A stretch of 64,000 bases of DNA from Amycolatopsis sp. A133 (GCF_031082405.1 NZ_JAVHJU010000003.1:3219-67218), one strand, 5' to 3'. Positions 26,687 through 37,399 are shown, counted from the stretch's first letter. The notes: generated from the letters alone by a model not told the origin. Numbers and translations: made by a program.

Positions 26687-29600
26687 CCGGAGAACTCCCC
26701 GCGTCGGTCCTGCGCGGCGTCCCGCTGCCCGCTCGCCGTCGCTGGCAACCGCTGCGCGCCGGAATCCTCGGACTCTTTCGATACGACGAGCAGGTGTTCA
26801 CCTTCCACGACGGTCGTCTTCTGCTTCGCGGCAACAACGGCTCGGGCAAGTCGATGGCTCTCGAGGTGCTGCTGCCCTTTGTACTGGATGCCCACATGGC
26901 ACCCGAACGGCTATCCACCTTCGGGGGCCGCGAGAGGGGCATGTACCTGTGGCTCCTCGATCACGAGCCGGCCGACGGCCGGTCCAACGCCCGGGGGTAT
27001 GTTTGGGTCGAGTTCGGGAGACTGACCGAAGACGGGCCGGAGTTCTTCACGGCGGGCGCTGGCATGCAGGCCACCAGATCGAGCCGGAAGGTTACCTCAA
27101 GCTGGTACTTCACCACTGGTGCGAGGATCGGTGTTGACTTCGAAGTCGGGTCAGCCGGGAGCGAGCCACTGGCCCAGGCACAGCTGGATCAGAAACTCAC
27201 CGGTTTGTCCGCGCTTGGTACTGCCGGGGCCGTGCACCCGACGGCGGACGCCCATCGCAAGGAAGTCAACCGTGTCCTCTACGGTCTCGAAGAACGCCAG
27301 TTCGAATCGTTGCGGGAGATCCTTCTGCAGTTGCGCAAGCCGAAGCTTTCGGACAAGCTTTCGGAGAGCAAGCTCAGCGATATCCTGCGCGACGCACTCC
27401 CCCCGGTCAGCACCGCGGTGACCGACGAGCTGGCTGACGGGTTCGAACGTCTGGAACGCCACCAGGACGTGATCCGCAAGCTCCGTGTCGCCCGCGACTC
27501 CCTTGCCACCGTGGCCCGTGCCTACGCCAGCTACTCGGAGATTCTCGTTGGGCTCCGCGCCCAGGACGTCGTGCTCGCCGGAAAGGCATCGGACGTGGCA
27601 ACGAGGTCGGTGTCCGACGCTCGTAAAGCCCACCACGACGCCCAGGAGCAGCTGGCTCAGACGAAAATCGCTAGGAAGAAGGCGCTGAGAGCCGTCACCG
27701 ACCTGACTGCCGAGATCAAGCGGATCGAGAGCAGCGAACTCTACAAAGAGGGAAGCCAGCTCGTTCCGTTGCTCGAAAAGTCCGCTGCGCTCGCGAACGT
27801 CGCGAAAACCGCGCGCCGGCATGCCGGTGAGGCAGTGGCGGCGGCGGGCCGGCTGCGCTCGAACGCGGAGAAGATCGACGCTGAGCGCGCAGACGCCGCC
27901 CGGCGCCGAGACATGCTGGGAGCTCGGACAGACCGAATCGCCCCAGGGCTCGCCTATCGAGCCATTCCGGACCTGCTGGGTGAGCTCCTCCACGACCTGG
28001 AGGAGCCCGAGCTGACGGCCACCGACGTCGAGTCAGCGATCTGCCGGGTTCGCGAAGCAGCCGGCGCTGAAGCGGAGACGCTCGAGCACCTCATTGGGCT
28101 CGTGAAGCGAGCCACCGACGCGGACGCCGACCATCGCAAAGCGATCAAGGCAACGGCCGAGGTGAAACAGGCCCTTGCTGCCGCGGAGAGCCGATACGCC
28201 GCCGCCGAGTCCGCGCGACGGGAAGCCTTCGACGCGTTCACCGCCCTACTCACCACCTGGGTGCAGGACTGCCTGCAGCTCGTCGCCGGGGTGCCGGCCC
28301 CGGCGACTTGGCCGGGCCAGGATCCGCTCGTCGCGGCACAGGACTGGATGCGCACCGCGGCCACGGCACGCCGTCTCCAGATCTCGCAGAGCCGCACTTC
28401 CCTGACAACGGTGCGCCCGGTCGTCGCCGAGCTCGGCAGGCGAGCCGACTCTCTTGCGGACAGCGTCATCCGCCTCGGTGAGTCACACGCCGCGTTGTGG
28501 CCGCTCGTGGAGACGACCAGGGCTGCCAGGCTCGACTTCGCGGATGCGATCACCGACTGGCTCGACGGCCTTCGCGAACTTCTGCTCGGTACCGCCGTTC
28601 CCGAAGAGCTGGAGAGGCCCGACGCGCGCTTCCTCGATCGCGGCTCGATCGTCCGCTGGGCCGATTCCGCGGCGCGCACTCGAACACTGGCCTTGGCGGG
28701 CCGGCAATCGACCGTCGAGGCCGAACTCGAAGCCATCGTGGCGAACACGACGACGGTACAAGACGAATACGACCGCCTCGTCGCCGGCGGGATCACTGCA
28801 CCGCCGGTGCCGGTCACGCGGCTGGACACCCGCGACGACCGCCCCGGCGCACCGTTCTACCTGCTCGTCGACTTCGCGGGAGCGGAGCGCTCCGCCGCGG
28901 ACCGGGCGCTGCTCGAGGCCGCGCTGGTCGGCTCCGGCTTGGCGGATGCCTGGGTGTCCCCTGATGGATCCCTGACGAACGGTCCTAGCGGCCACCCGCT
29001 CTTGGACACCCAGCTGGTTCTCGGAGGTGCCCTGGCAGCCGCTCCGTTGTCCCTAGCATTGCGGCCGGACCCGGCACCCGAGGCACCCGTGCCGACGTCC
29101 GTCATCGCCGATCTGCTGAACCGGATCGAGCTCGCCGACACCGCGTCAGCCGCTGGTGACGGCCTGGTAGTCGGGTGGGACGGCACGTGGGCTGCGGGGA
29201 GCTTGCACGGAGCCTTCCGCAAGTTCCATGCCGATCTGATCGGCGCCGCGAGCCGGGAGGCGCAACGGCAGCGCAGAATGGCCGAGCTGGAAGATCAGCT
29301 CGCCAGGCTCGAGGAGCAGCGTCTCGACGTGACCGGTGTCCTGGACGGCGTCAAGGCGGCGATCGAAGCTGTCGAGGCAGAACGAGCCGGCGTTCCCCCG
29401 GACACGGAGGTCCGGACAGCCGACGAAGCACTCGCGGCGGCACTTCGGGAGCTGGCCGCGGAGGTGAAGGGACTACGGAACGCTTCGGCAGCTTTCACCT
29501 CCGCCGGCGCCGACGCTCTCATTGGCGCGAAGAACGTCCCGGCGCTCATGGATCACGACTGGCCGGCCGTCGAACTGCCGGTTGCCGAACTCGCCAGGAA

Positions 29601-31602
29601 CGTGGCCGACACCGCGGACGCACTGTCAGCGGACTCCGCGACCATGACCGAGTCGGTATGGGGGCTAACTCCGCGTCGGACCGCAGCCGGGGCGGTCGAA
29701 GCCTCAGCTGGCTCGATTCGTTTCTGCAGCCGGAAGATCAGTGCGCTGATCGACCACACCGACATCGAGCTGGCCTGCTGCGACGGGAACGAAGCCGCAC
29801 TGGACCAGGAGGTCGGGGACGTTCCTCCCGGCGACGACCTCAGCACAGCCGCCTCGAGGGTCGCCGTCGCCAAGGAACTGGTCGGAGCCGAGCGGACGAG
29901 GCTGACCGGACGACAACTCGAAGAGGCGAAGGCCAGGGAAACGAGCGAGGAGGCAGCGGAGACCAAAGCCACCGCGTTAGCCCTGGCCGCGCTGCCCGAC
30001 GCTGCCGACCGGCTGCCGTCGTACCGCACTGCGGTCGACCGTTTCCGGGTGAGCGCAGAAGACTGGCTCAACGCCGCGGCGACCGCCGCCCGGTTGACCG
30101 CTCAGGCTCGGACAGCCGCCGACGAAGCGGACGCGGCGGCCGAACGCGCCGAGCAGCAGAGCACGTCCGCGGAGGAGAGCGAGGAAAGCGCGCGCCTGGC
30201 GCGTGAAGACTACGCAGGGCTCCAGGAGCGCATGGGTGTCCCGTACAAGCAGATGGAAGGCGAGCTGCAGACGAACCGAGCAGACCTCCAGGCTCAGGGC
30301 GACCTGGTGGAAAAGCACACCCGAGGCGAAGCCGAACAGACCGGCGAGGTCGGGCGTCTGGGCGCCGAGTTCGCGAAGGCTGAAGAGGCTCTCGCGGTCA
30401 AGACTGTGCTGGTGGCGGAGTCGGCGGACGTACTCGCGGACGTCCACCGCCTCGGACTGCTGGTCAGCCACCCGGTGTTCGCAGGTCAGGAACTCCCCGC
30501 GATCGGCAGCAGTCCCCTCAGGGAGGATCAGCTCGAGCTCCTGCGCACTTGGGCGGCCGCGATCACGACCCAGGGGAAACGGGCTTTCCACCAACAACAA
30601 CTCGACGATGCCCAGACCAAGCTGGCTGATCGCCGACAGGAGGCCGAAGAATCGCTCGACCGGTTGATCGTTCTGCGTGAACGGGTCGAGTCGCGGATCG
30701 TGCTCGTGACCGGGACTCGCAACGGCCGGGAACGCCCACTTGCCGAAGCTCTGGTTAGCATGGATCACGAGATCGAGGAGGCCGCGCAGCTGCTGGAGCG
30801 CGATGAATCCGAACTGTTCGAGAAGTTCCTGTCCGACGAAGTGCGGCTGGAGGTGGGGCGACGGATCGACAGTGCGAAGGATCTGCTCGACCGTGCCAAC
30901 GACCTCATGGACGGTCACCCGACGTCCTCGGGCATCAAGTTCAAGGTGCACCGGACAGCGGATCCGGAATGCGAGATGCCGCCGGACATGCTCGAGCTGC
31001 TGAGGAAACGGGAGGGCACGCTCTTTCCCAGCGAACGCGAACGGCTTGCCGAGTTCTTCCGGCGGCGGATCGTTGTGGCCAGGGGCCGGGCCACGGTGGT
31101 GCCGTGGCGCCGACAGCTGGCCGAATTGCTCGACTACCGTCGCTGGTACAAATTTATCCTGCAGTTCCGGCATCGTGACGAGTCAGTCTGGGCGAAGGTG
31201 GACCGGCGAGCCTACGGGCAGATGTCCGGCGGGGAGAAGGCCGTCGCTCTGCATATGCCGTTGTTCGCTGCCGCGGCGACGCATTGTGAAGCCAGCCGGA
31301 TCCGCGTCGAGGAGCGCGACCGCAACGTCAGCGGTTGCCCCCGGCTCATCCTGCTCGACGAAGTCTTCGCCGGCGTCGACACCGAGAACCGCGGCGCGCT
31401 TTTCGACCTCATCAGCAGGCTGGACCTCGACCTCGTCGCGACCAGCGAATCCGAACAGGGGCTCTACGCCGAGCTGAACGGCCTGTCGATCTACCACTTG
31501 ATCGCCGAAGACGGCCTGCCCGGCGTTCTCGCCGTTCGCAGCATCTGGGATGGTCACACAGAACACCGCATGCTTGAACACGACTTGGAGAACCTCCGTT
31601 GA
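26683..31602 (+). CDS. jetC: Wadjet type III SMC-like ATPase JetC (TIGR02680)
   Basis: 1639 residues from a GTG overlapping the jetB stop. Walker A is GNNGSGKS at 50-57, preceded by the strand FHDGRLLLR. Two long coiled-coil arms separated by a hinge-like region occupy about 200-1400. The C-terminal head has the signature SGGEKAV (in YGQMSGGEKAVALHMP, about 1513) and Walker B LILLDEVFAGVD (about 1555). All ATPase motifs needed for activity are present. JetC dimers extrude DNA in ATP-driven steps until they meet themselves on a small circle. It is on the long side for the family, mainly in the coiled coils. Confidence 0.95.
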   Translation: MTGELPASVLRGVPLPARRRWQPLRAGILGLFRYDEQVFTFHDGRLLLRGNNGSGKSMALEVLLPFVLDAHMAPERLSTFGGRERGMYLWLLDHEPADGRSNARGYVWVEFGRLTEDGPEFFTAGAGMQATRSSRKVTSSWYFTTGARIGVDFEVGSAGSEPLAQAQLDQKLTGLSALGTAGAVHPTADAHRKEVNRVLYGLEERQFESLREILLQLRKPKLSDKLSESKLSDILRDALPPVSTAVTDELADGFERLERHQDVIRKLRVARDSLATVARAYASYSEILVGLRAQDVVLAGKASDVATRSVSDARKAHHDAQEQLAQTKIARKKALRAVTDLTAEIKRIESSELYKEGSQLVPLLEKSAALANVAKTARRHAGEAVAAAGRLRSNAEKIDAERADAARRRDMLGARTDRIAPGLAYRAIPDLLGELLHDLEEPELTATDVESAICRVREAAGAEAETLEHLIGLVKRATDADADHRKAIKATAEVKQALAAAESRYAAAESARREAFDAFTALLTTWVQDCLQLVAGVPAPATWPGQDPLVAAQDWMRTAATARRLQISQSRTSLTTVRPVVAELGRRADSLADSVIRLGESHAALWPLVETTRAARLDFADAITDWLDGLRELLLGTAVPEELERPDARFLDRGSIVRWADSAARTRTLALAGRQSTVEAELEAIVANTTTVQDEYDRLVAGGITAPPVPVTRLDTRDDRPGAPFYLLVDFAGAERSAADRALLEAALVGSGLADAWVSPDGSLTNGPSGHPLLDTQLVLGGALAAAPLSLALRPDPAPEAPVPTSVIADLLNRIELADTASAAGDGLVVGWDGTWAAGSLHGAFRKFHADLIGAASREAQRQRRMAELEDQLARLEEQRLDVTGVLDGVKAAIEAVEAERAGVPPDTEVRTADEALAAALRELAAEVKGLRNASAAFTSAGADALIGAKNVPALMDHDWPAVELPVAELARNVADTADALSADSATMTESVWGLTPRRTAAGAVEASAGSIRFCSRKISALIDHTDIELACCDGNEAALDQEVGDVPPGDDLSTAASRVAVAKELVGAERTRLTGRQLEEAKARETSEEAAETKATALALAALPDAADRLPSYRTAVDRFRVSAEDWLNAAATAARLTAQARTAADEADAAAERAEQQSTSAEESEESARLAREDYAGLQERMGVPYKQMEGELQTNRADLQAQGDLVEKHTRGEAEQTGEVGRLGAEFAKAEEALAVKTVLVAESADVLADVHRLGLLVSHPVFAGQELPAIGSSPLREDQLELLRTWAAAITTQGKRAFHQQQLDDAQTKLADRRQEAEESLDRLIVLRERVESRIVLVTGTRNGRERPLAEALVSMDHEIEEAAQLLERDESELFEKFLSDEVRLEVGRRIDSAKDLLDRANDLMDGHPTSSGIKFKVHRTADPECEMPPDMLELLRKREGTLFPSERERLAEFFRRRIVVARGRATVVPWRRQLAELLDYRRWYKFILQFRHRDESVWAKVDRRAYGQMSGGEKAVALHMPLFAAAATHCEASRIRVEERDRNVSGCPRLILLDEVFAGVDTENRGALFDLISRLDLDLVATSESEQGLYAELNGLSIYHLIAEDGLPGVLAVRSIWDGHTEHRMLEHDLENLR

Positions 31603-32858
31603 CCGTCCCGGCCGCCTTGTCCGGCAACGACTGGGCTTGGCTGCGGACCATTGTCCGTGAACGCGTCGAAGCGGACGGCGGCGCTGTCTCGGTCGTGCTG
31701 GACCTGTCCGAGCTCGAACCCGGAGAGCAGGACACGCTCCGCTGGCTGCTCGGCTGGAAGGTCACAGACGTTGGCCGGAAACGGGTGACACTCGAACGGC
31801 TGGACCGCGAGCTGCGCCGCCGTGTCACCGACGGAATCAGCCTCCGCGAAACGTTGGCGGCACTGTCCGGGGGTGTGCTGGCCGACCGACGGGCAGAGCG
31901 GCAGTCGGAGCGTGCCCGACGGGCAGCGGAAGCCCTGGCCGTGCACGCCGAACTCGTCGCGTTGACCGCGTCGTGCCCGGACATGGCAGCTGAGCACCGG
32001 GTGCTGGCCGCCGCACCGCCCCAACCAGTCCTGCGCGTGCCGGCCGGGTCAACCGCCGGCACGTCGAAATGGCCGGTTTACGAAGCAGCCCTCCGAGCAG
32101 CGGTACTGTGGTTCCGCAAGTCCGCCGCCGGTGAACGGGTGTCCGCGAAGGAACTGGCCGGTCAAGCCTGGCGCAACACCAAGCGCTGGACGCTGCCCCG
32201 GCAGCTGGCTTTCACGAACTTGATCCAGCGGCAGTTCGAACAAGCCGTCGACGAAGCCGACACCGAGGTGCGGCTGCGCGGCCCCCTGACGTGGGTGGCG
32301 GAGGGCACGATCGCCGACGCGGCCGCGTGCCGGCCGTGGCTGAGCGTGCCTGCCCAAGGACTGCGCGCTCTGGGCTATACGACGTGCGCAGCGCACGGGA
32401 TCCTGCTGATCGAGAACCTTGAAGCGTTCGAACGAGTCTGTGAGCTACCGGAGGTCTCCGAACGCTGGTTGTGCGTGTGGGGTCAGGGCTACGTGCGGGA
32501 CGGCGTCGTCCGGTTCCTACGCTCGCTGGACCTTCCTCTGGCCGCATGGGGCGACCTCGACGCGGACGGGATCAGGATCATCACGGACGTGGGTGCCCGC
32601 GTCGGCCGGCCGATCCGCGCAGTCGGCATGTCGACACGACTTTGGCAGCAAGGTGTCAAGCGTGAGCAAACTCCTGACCAGCTGCACCGAGGCCGGGTCC
32701 TAGCCGCGTCGTTGTCTGCGAGCTGCACCCCAGACCTTCGAGAGCTGGCTGCGGCGATCGCCACCACGGGCGAGGGATGCGAGCAGGAAACGTTGTATAC
32801 CGAGGTTCTCCCGACGCTGGGCTTAGAGCTCGCCAAAGCACTGGCCGACCGGCCGTAA
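31599..32858 (+). CDS. jetD: Wadjet type III nuclease JetD (TIGR02679, Toprim)
   Basis: 419 residues with a TTG start overlapping the jetC stop, the fourth coupled junction of the operon. The N-terminal part is helical and basic. The C-terminal Toprim domain shows LLIENLEAF (catalytic Glu about 272) and GDLDADGIRI (Asp 319 and Asp 321), the metal-binding set that cleaves the plasmid once the complex has stalled. All catalytic residues are present, so the operon appears functional. Nothing following jetD on the same strand is coupled to it. Confidence 0.94.
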   Translation: MTVPAALSGNDWAWLRTIVRERVEADGGAVSVVLDLSELEPGEQDTLRWLLGWKVTDVGRKRVTLERLDRELRRRVTDGISLRETLAALSGGVLADRRAERQSERARRAAEALAVHAELVALTASCPDMAAEHRVLAAAPPQPVLRVPAGSTAGTSKWPVYEAALRAAVLWFRKSAAGERVSAKELAGQAWRNTKRWTLPRQLAFTNLIQRQFEQAVDEADTEVRLRGPLTWVAEGTIADAAACRPWLSVPAQGLRALGYTTCAAHGILLIENLEAFERVCELPEVSERWLCVWGQGYVRDGVVRFLRSLDLPLAAWGDLDADGIRIITDVGARVGRPIRAVGMSTRLWQQGVKREQTPDQLHRGRVLAASLSASCTPDLRELAAAIATTGEGCEQETLYTEVLPTLGLELAKALADRP

Positions 32859-33361
32859 CGACGACATAGTCGCAGGACGACGTACCAGGTCTTCCGCCGC
32901 GAGGCGACGATCGTGCCGACGAACCCTCTGGCACCTTGCCCGGGTAGTGGTTCTTGTAAGACCAATTCGTACGACTCGATCGTGCCGGTATGCCGCACGC
33001 CCTGCTCGCCACAGGCGCGTGTTGCCAGAAGATCAAGTCCGAGCGCGTCCACCCAGCACTGCAGCCGGTCATCGACCTCCGCGGACGAGCAACCGGGCGG
33101 CGGATACCGGGCAATCACACCGTCGGACCGCATCGACCACCTCAATCGTGCATCCGCCAGGCCTGGATCACGTTAAACCGCTCACGTCCGGAGCGTGCTG
33201 CCGACCGCCTCGCCAACCTGGTCGTGCAACGACCTGCGGGCCACCGCTACCACCACGTCGTAACCGGCCGAGCGGCAAGTGTGCCGGATCCGATATCACC
33301 ACGATCGGGCTACCCCGGCTGAGTACCAGCAAGCAAGCGACCCCACTTCGTCCCGTCACTG
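32859..33361. other. Spacer after Wadjet, no gene supported
   Basis: About 500 bases with mixed short frames on both strands, none with coherent protein character. It may be decayed integrase or transposase sequence, but no motif can be named. Confidence 0.4.
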
Positions 33362-35623
33362 ATGCCGAGCTCTCCCGTATGCTTGATCACTGTGTCAAGC
33401 GGAGCCACAGATCACCCACCCGGAAGTCGTACACCGCAGCTCTACTTCACCTTGGTCGACCGGGCATTCGAAAGCCTCGCCAAGGCCCGGCCCACCGTCT
33501 TGCGACTCGCGGACGACGAGCTGGGGCTGGATTGGGACGACTTACCCCAGACCTGGCCGGTGAATGAGGTCGCGACGGCAGCCAACCTTTCCGAAGCGGT
33601 GGCCGTCGCCCTGAGCAAAGGACCAGTGCTCCTGGTCCCGCCATGGGGCCGCCGCGAACGCCGTCTTGCGGGCGAGGTAAGCCGGTACGAGCACGAACTC
33701 ATGCTCTTGAAGTGCACGCCGCCGACTCCCAGCGCGTTGCTCGCAGCCGTGATCCCGGCGATGAGCCTGGTTTCGGTCACCTCTGAACAGTTCAGGGAGC
33801 AATTCGGACGCAGCTGGCAACCGATTCTCGTCCAGTACTCCCGGGGCCTCCTATCGGGTCTCAACCACCGGGCCGTCATAGCGACCGTCTTCCTCCGCCC
33901 CAGGCTCGAGGGCGAGACGCCGCCGCTGCGGATCTTCGAATGCACCGCCGCCGACGACGATGCGGCCGTGCTCGACGACTTCGGCAGATTGCTGGCCAGA
34001 AAAAGCGGTCAGGGCGCCTTCGGCTACGTGTTGCGAGACGTGCCCGCGCCCGGGGAATCGTTGAGTTTCGCTCGCCATGCCCCGCGGTTGAAAGCCCGAC
34101 GCGACTCTCTGATCGTATTCGGTGGCGCGGCAACGCTCGACGAAATCTTCGAGGTCCAGCCAGTGGGCTTCAACATCACCACCGACCGAGCATTCAAGTG
34201 CGCCGCCGACGTTCCCGATGCGATCAGGGTCATCAGTGGCCGTGAAATCAAGCGCGACGGCACCATCGCCATCCCGGACGAGTACACCGAGTGGGCCAAG
34301 GTGCCGTCGGCCAAGCAACTTCAGACGGGTGACATCGTCGTCAGGGCCATCACAATGGCGGGGCAGAAGCTGATCTTGGCTGAAGTCGCCGAGGTGGATT
34401 TGCCCGCAGTGGCTGCCAATGGAGTCGCCGTCCTGCGCCCGAAAGCGGACTTCGACGGGTCTCAACGCTCACTGCTCGTCCAGTACCTGCGTTCAGGGCT
34501 GGCCCGTGAGCTACTCGATGCACCAAGCGGTGCGGTGGGCACGCTGAATCGACAAACTCTCCAAGGGCTGCCACTGCCGAGACCCGACGAGTCCTTGAGC
34601 GCCGCCTTGTCCGACCTTGCCGAGGCCGAACGAAGCTTCGAAGCATGGCGAGTGGAAGCGGCAGCCGTTCTGGAGGCCGCGTTCCCCGACAACGAAGACT
34701 TCGAGGCGGCCAGGGCACGGCTGGTGGAACACGGACGCAACTCACGGCTTCGATTGGAAGCCGCGTCGAACATCACCGACCAGGATCACATCGTCCGAAC
34801 CCGATTCCCCTACCCGGTCGCTTACCGCTGGCGGATCGTGGAAGCGGAACTCAGCGCAGGCCCGTCCAAGGACGCCTACGACGCGATCCTGCAAGCCGCT
34901 GAGGTCCTTCTCTGCTACACCGCTCACCTGGCCCTCGCCCTCGCCAGGGCGGCGAACGTCAACGTCGGATATCGCAGCACGGTCCAGGCCTCCCTCGCCA
35001 AAGGGAAAGGCTTGGGCTTCGGCGACTGGTCCGCGATCCTGGAAGAAGTGCGAGACGGCAAAGCCTTCCGGAACCTCCCGAAGGCCCACCCCTTGAGCGA
35101 CCTCCGCTCGCTCCTGACGAGCAACGAGGTCGCCGCAGCCCGCAAGAGGCTCAACGACCGCCGCAACGACGACTCACACCTGCGGAAAGTCGATTCGACA
35201 GACTTGCCGCAGGCGACCGAGTCCGCTGCAGCCGATCTGCGCGCTTTGCTAGCGTCTGCGAAGTTCCTGTCCGACCTGTCGCTCATCCACATCACTGCGG
35301 TCAGATGGGACAGCATCCGCCAGGAAGCCACGATCAGTTATCGCGAACTGATGGGCGATCATCCCGTTGTGCCGACGCGGACGATGACCTACCGCGAGCC
35401 CGACGTGGAGGTGGACAGCCTCTACCTGAAAGACACCCGCCACCAGCTGCACTTGCTACGTCCATTCATCGCCGGTCGCATTTGCCCGGAGTGCCGCAAC
35501 TGGTCGACGTTCCACGCCGACGGCGTTCGCCAGGGTGTCGTGACGTTGAAGAGCCTCGAACACGGCCACACCGTCAAGGACGCCTCGGGCGAGGAACCGC
35601 TCCGCCAGGTCGGGCTTCTTTGA
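33362..35623 (+). CDS. HsdS-like target-recognition protein with HEPN-like C-terminal region
   Basis: 753 codons from ATG 33362; GTG 33392 is an alternative and neither has a good site. Residues about 240-420 resemble a type I specificity-subunit target recognition domain (PSAKQLQTGDIVVRAI, then TLNRQTLQGLPLPRPDESLS, then a long spacer helix). The part before it (about 30-200) is not recognised. From about 515 the protein is helical (YDAILQAAEVLLCYTAHLAL) and carries RRNDDSH near 600-606, an R-x4-H motif of the HEPN type, followed by a small domain with CPEC and two histidines near the end. A DNA-reading module joined to a possible RNase is unusual; the restriction-like remnants 2 kb downstream suggest one defence locus. 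The function is inferred. Confidence 0.62.
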   Translation: MPSSPVCLITVSSGATDHPPGSRTPQLYFTLVDRAFESLAKARPTVLRLADDELGLDWDDLPQTWPVNEVATAANLSEAVAVALSKGPVLLVPPWGRRERRLAGEVSRYEHELMLLKCTPPTPSALLAAVIPAMSLVSVTSEQFREQFGRSWQPILVQYSRGLLSGLNHRAVIATVFLRPRLEGETPPLRIFECTAADDDAAVLDDFGRLLARKSGQGAFGYVLRDVPAPGESLSFARHAPRLKARRDSLIVFGGAATLDEIFEVQPVGFNITTDRAFKCAADVPDAIRVISGREIKRDGTIAIPDEYTEWAKVPSAKQLQTGDIVVRAITMAGQKLILAEVAEVDLPAVAANGVAVLRPKADFDGSQRSLLVQYLRSGLARELLDAPSGAVGTLNRQTLQGLPLPRPDESLSAALSDLAEAERSFEAWRVEAAAVLEAAFPDNEDFEAARARLVEHGRNSRLRLEAASNITDQDHIVRTRFPYPVAYRWRIVEAELSAGPSKDAYDAILQAAEVLLCYTAHLALALARAANVNVGYRSTVQASLAKGKGLGFGDWSAILEEVRDGKAFRNLPKAHPLSDLRSLLTSNEVAAARKRLNDRRNDDSHLRKVDSTDLPQATESAAADLRALLASAKFLSDLSLIHITAVRWDSIRQEATISYRELMGDHPVVPTRTMTYREPDVEVDSLYLKDTRHQLHLLRPFIAGRICPECRNWSTFHADGVRQGVVTLKSLEHGHTVKDASGEEPLRQVGLL

Positions 35624-35905
35624 CAGCTGAATTGTTACACCCTGGACGATCGCACTCGCACGGTGGCGAAACGATCTCAGCGCTGCCCATTTTTCGTGCC
35701 ACAACGGCACCGCAGATCAGGCCCCCACGATGTTCCGGCTCCGGCTGAGCCCGGACGCACTTCTTCGCAATGCTCCGGTGCGTCGAGCGCCCAGCAGTTC
35801 ACGCGTTCAGGCAAGATGCTAGGTCGACCGATGCGATCAACGCCGAGGAGCACTTGTGCCGACGCACCCTGCCGAAGCCGCCGTCCGCGAGTTTTTTTTG
35901 GGGGG

Positions 35906-37229
35906 GTGTCCCTATGTGGTTGTCAAGCCGCAGAGGGGACGGGAGCTGGTTCGGGGTGTCGGTAGTGGGTGCCGTTGCGGAGCATCGCGTAGAGCACGTC
36001 GCAGCGACGGCGGGCCAGGCAGATCAGCGCGGCGTTGTGCTTCTTGCCCTCAGCCCGTTTGCGGTCGTAGTAAGCCCGGCTGACCGGGTCCGCCAGCGCC
36101 GCGAACGCGGCGAGGAAGAACGCCCGTTTGAGCTGGCGGTTGCCGGTCCGGGCTGGATGCTCGCCCTTGATGCTGGTGCCGGAGCTGCGGGTGACTGGGG
36201 CGATGCCGGCGTAGGCGGCGAGATGTGCCGAGGACTTGAAGTTGGCGGCGTCGCCGACTTCAAGCAGGATGCGGGCTGCGGTCCTGACGCCGATGCCGGG
36301 CATCGAGGTCAGGACCCCGGCAAGAGGGTGCGCATCAAGTATCCCCTCGACCTGCTCAGCAACCTGTTTCCGTTGCTGCAGAACAGTCTTCAGGCTGTCG
36401 GCCAGCCGCGGCAAGACCGTGTCCGCGGCGACGGTGCCCGGAACGGTGACGGTCTGCTCGCCCAGCGCGGTCATGATCGCTTCGACCAGGTTCTCGCCGA
36501 TGCGGGGCGCGTGGACCTTGGCGATCGCGGTGAGTTTGCGGCGACCGGCCTTGGCAATCCCGCTCGGGCCGCCGCAACGCGACAGGATCTCCAGCACGGC
36601 CGGGTGACTGATTCGCGGGCCGATGGCGTGCTCGAGGGCGGGGTGGATACCGGTCAGCAGGCCGCGGATCCGGTTGCTGAGGCGGGTGGCTTCGCCGGCC
36701 AGGTCGTCGTCGAACCCGACCAGCACCTCCAGCTCGGCCAGCGCCTCGTCACCGACATCCACGGGCCGCAGCGTGTGCGGCAGCGAGCGGGCGGCGTCGG
36801 CGATGATGAACGCGTCCCGGGCGTCGGTTTTCGCGCGACCGGGGTAGAGGTCGGCGATGCGGCGCATCGCCAGGCCGGGCAGGTAGGCCACCTGGTGCCC
36901 GGCGGCGCGGGCGACCGCGACCGGCAACGCCCCGATCGTGGCGGGCTGGTCCACCACGACCAGCAAAGGTTCCGTGCGCGGCGAGCTTGTCGAACAGGGC
37001 TCGCAGCGTCGGTTCGGTGTTGGGCAGCGGAGCGTCGTGCAGCCGCTGGCCGTCCGGGTCGAGACCGACTGCGTGGTGGGCTTCTTTGCCGACGTCCAGG
37101 CCGAGAAACTCGCTGTAAGTGCTGCTCATCCACTATGCCGTTCGTTCGCCGCGAGTGGTCACCGGGAGGGCATCGAGCGCCGGCACCCACGTTACGACGA
37201 GACCTACCCAGCGGTGGCCGTGTCCCTAT
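35906..37229 (-). mobile_element. IS110-family insertion sequence (inactive)
   Basis: The ten-base word GTGTCCCTAT occurs at 35906-35915 and 37220-37229 in the same orientation, bracketing an IS110 transposase gene. The spacing, 1324 bp, is normal for IS110, which has no inverted terminal repeats and inserts by recombination at a short core guided by a bridge RNA. The 90 bases between the transposase start and the right repeat would house that RNA. A run of T8 G7 abuts the left repeat. The boundaries are inferred from the repeat alone. Confidence 0.6.
35923..37129 (-). pseudogene. IS110 transposase with one frameshift
   Basis: The ATG at 37129 reads MSSTYSEFLGLDVGKEAHHA, the first catalytic strand of the DEDD (RuvC-like) domain. 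Near 36968, at ACCTTTGCTGG, the frame slips and the rest continues one frame over: VVVDQPATIGALPVAVAR, GRAKTDARDA with the D-x2-D pair, and the C-terminal serine-containing Transposase_20 domain (SMPGIGVRTAARIL, then AYAGIAPVTRSSG). Together the pieces make about 400 residues, the usual length. A one-base loss at a T run explains it. A programmed shift is not known for IS110. Confidence 0.85.
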
Positions 37230-37399
37230 CAGCGGTCCCTCGATGCCACCCGACCCGGTGACACCACCCCCCGGATCATGCGAGCGACTGGGGGCGTTAG
37301 TCATGCCGGGCCTGGCGACCACAGCTCCTGGATCAGGAACTACGAAAAAGGTAACGGGGCGAAGGACACTCCCTCGTCCAGGCCCGTCACGCCCGGGTA

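Noticed and set aside
36950..36985. Programmed frameshift in the IS110 transposase
   Set aside because: IS110 transposases are made from one frame; the T-run slip is better explained as mutation.
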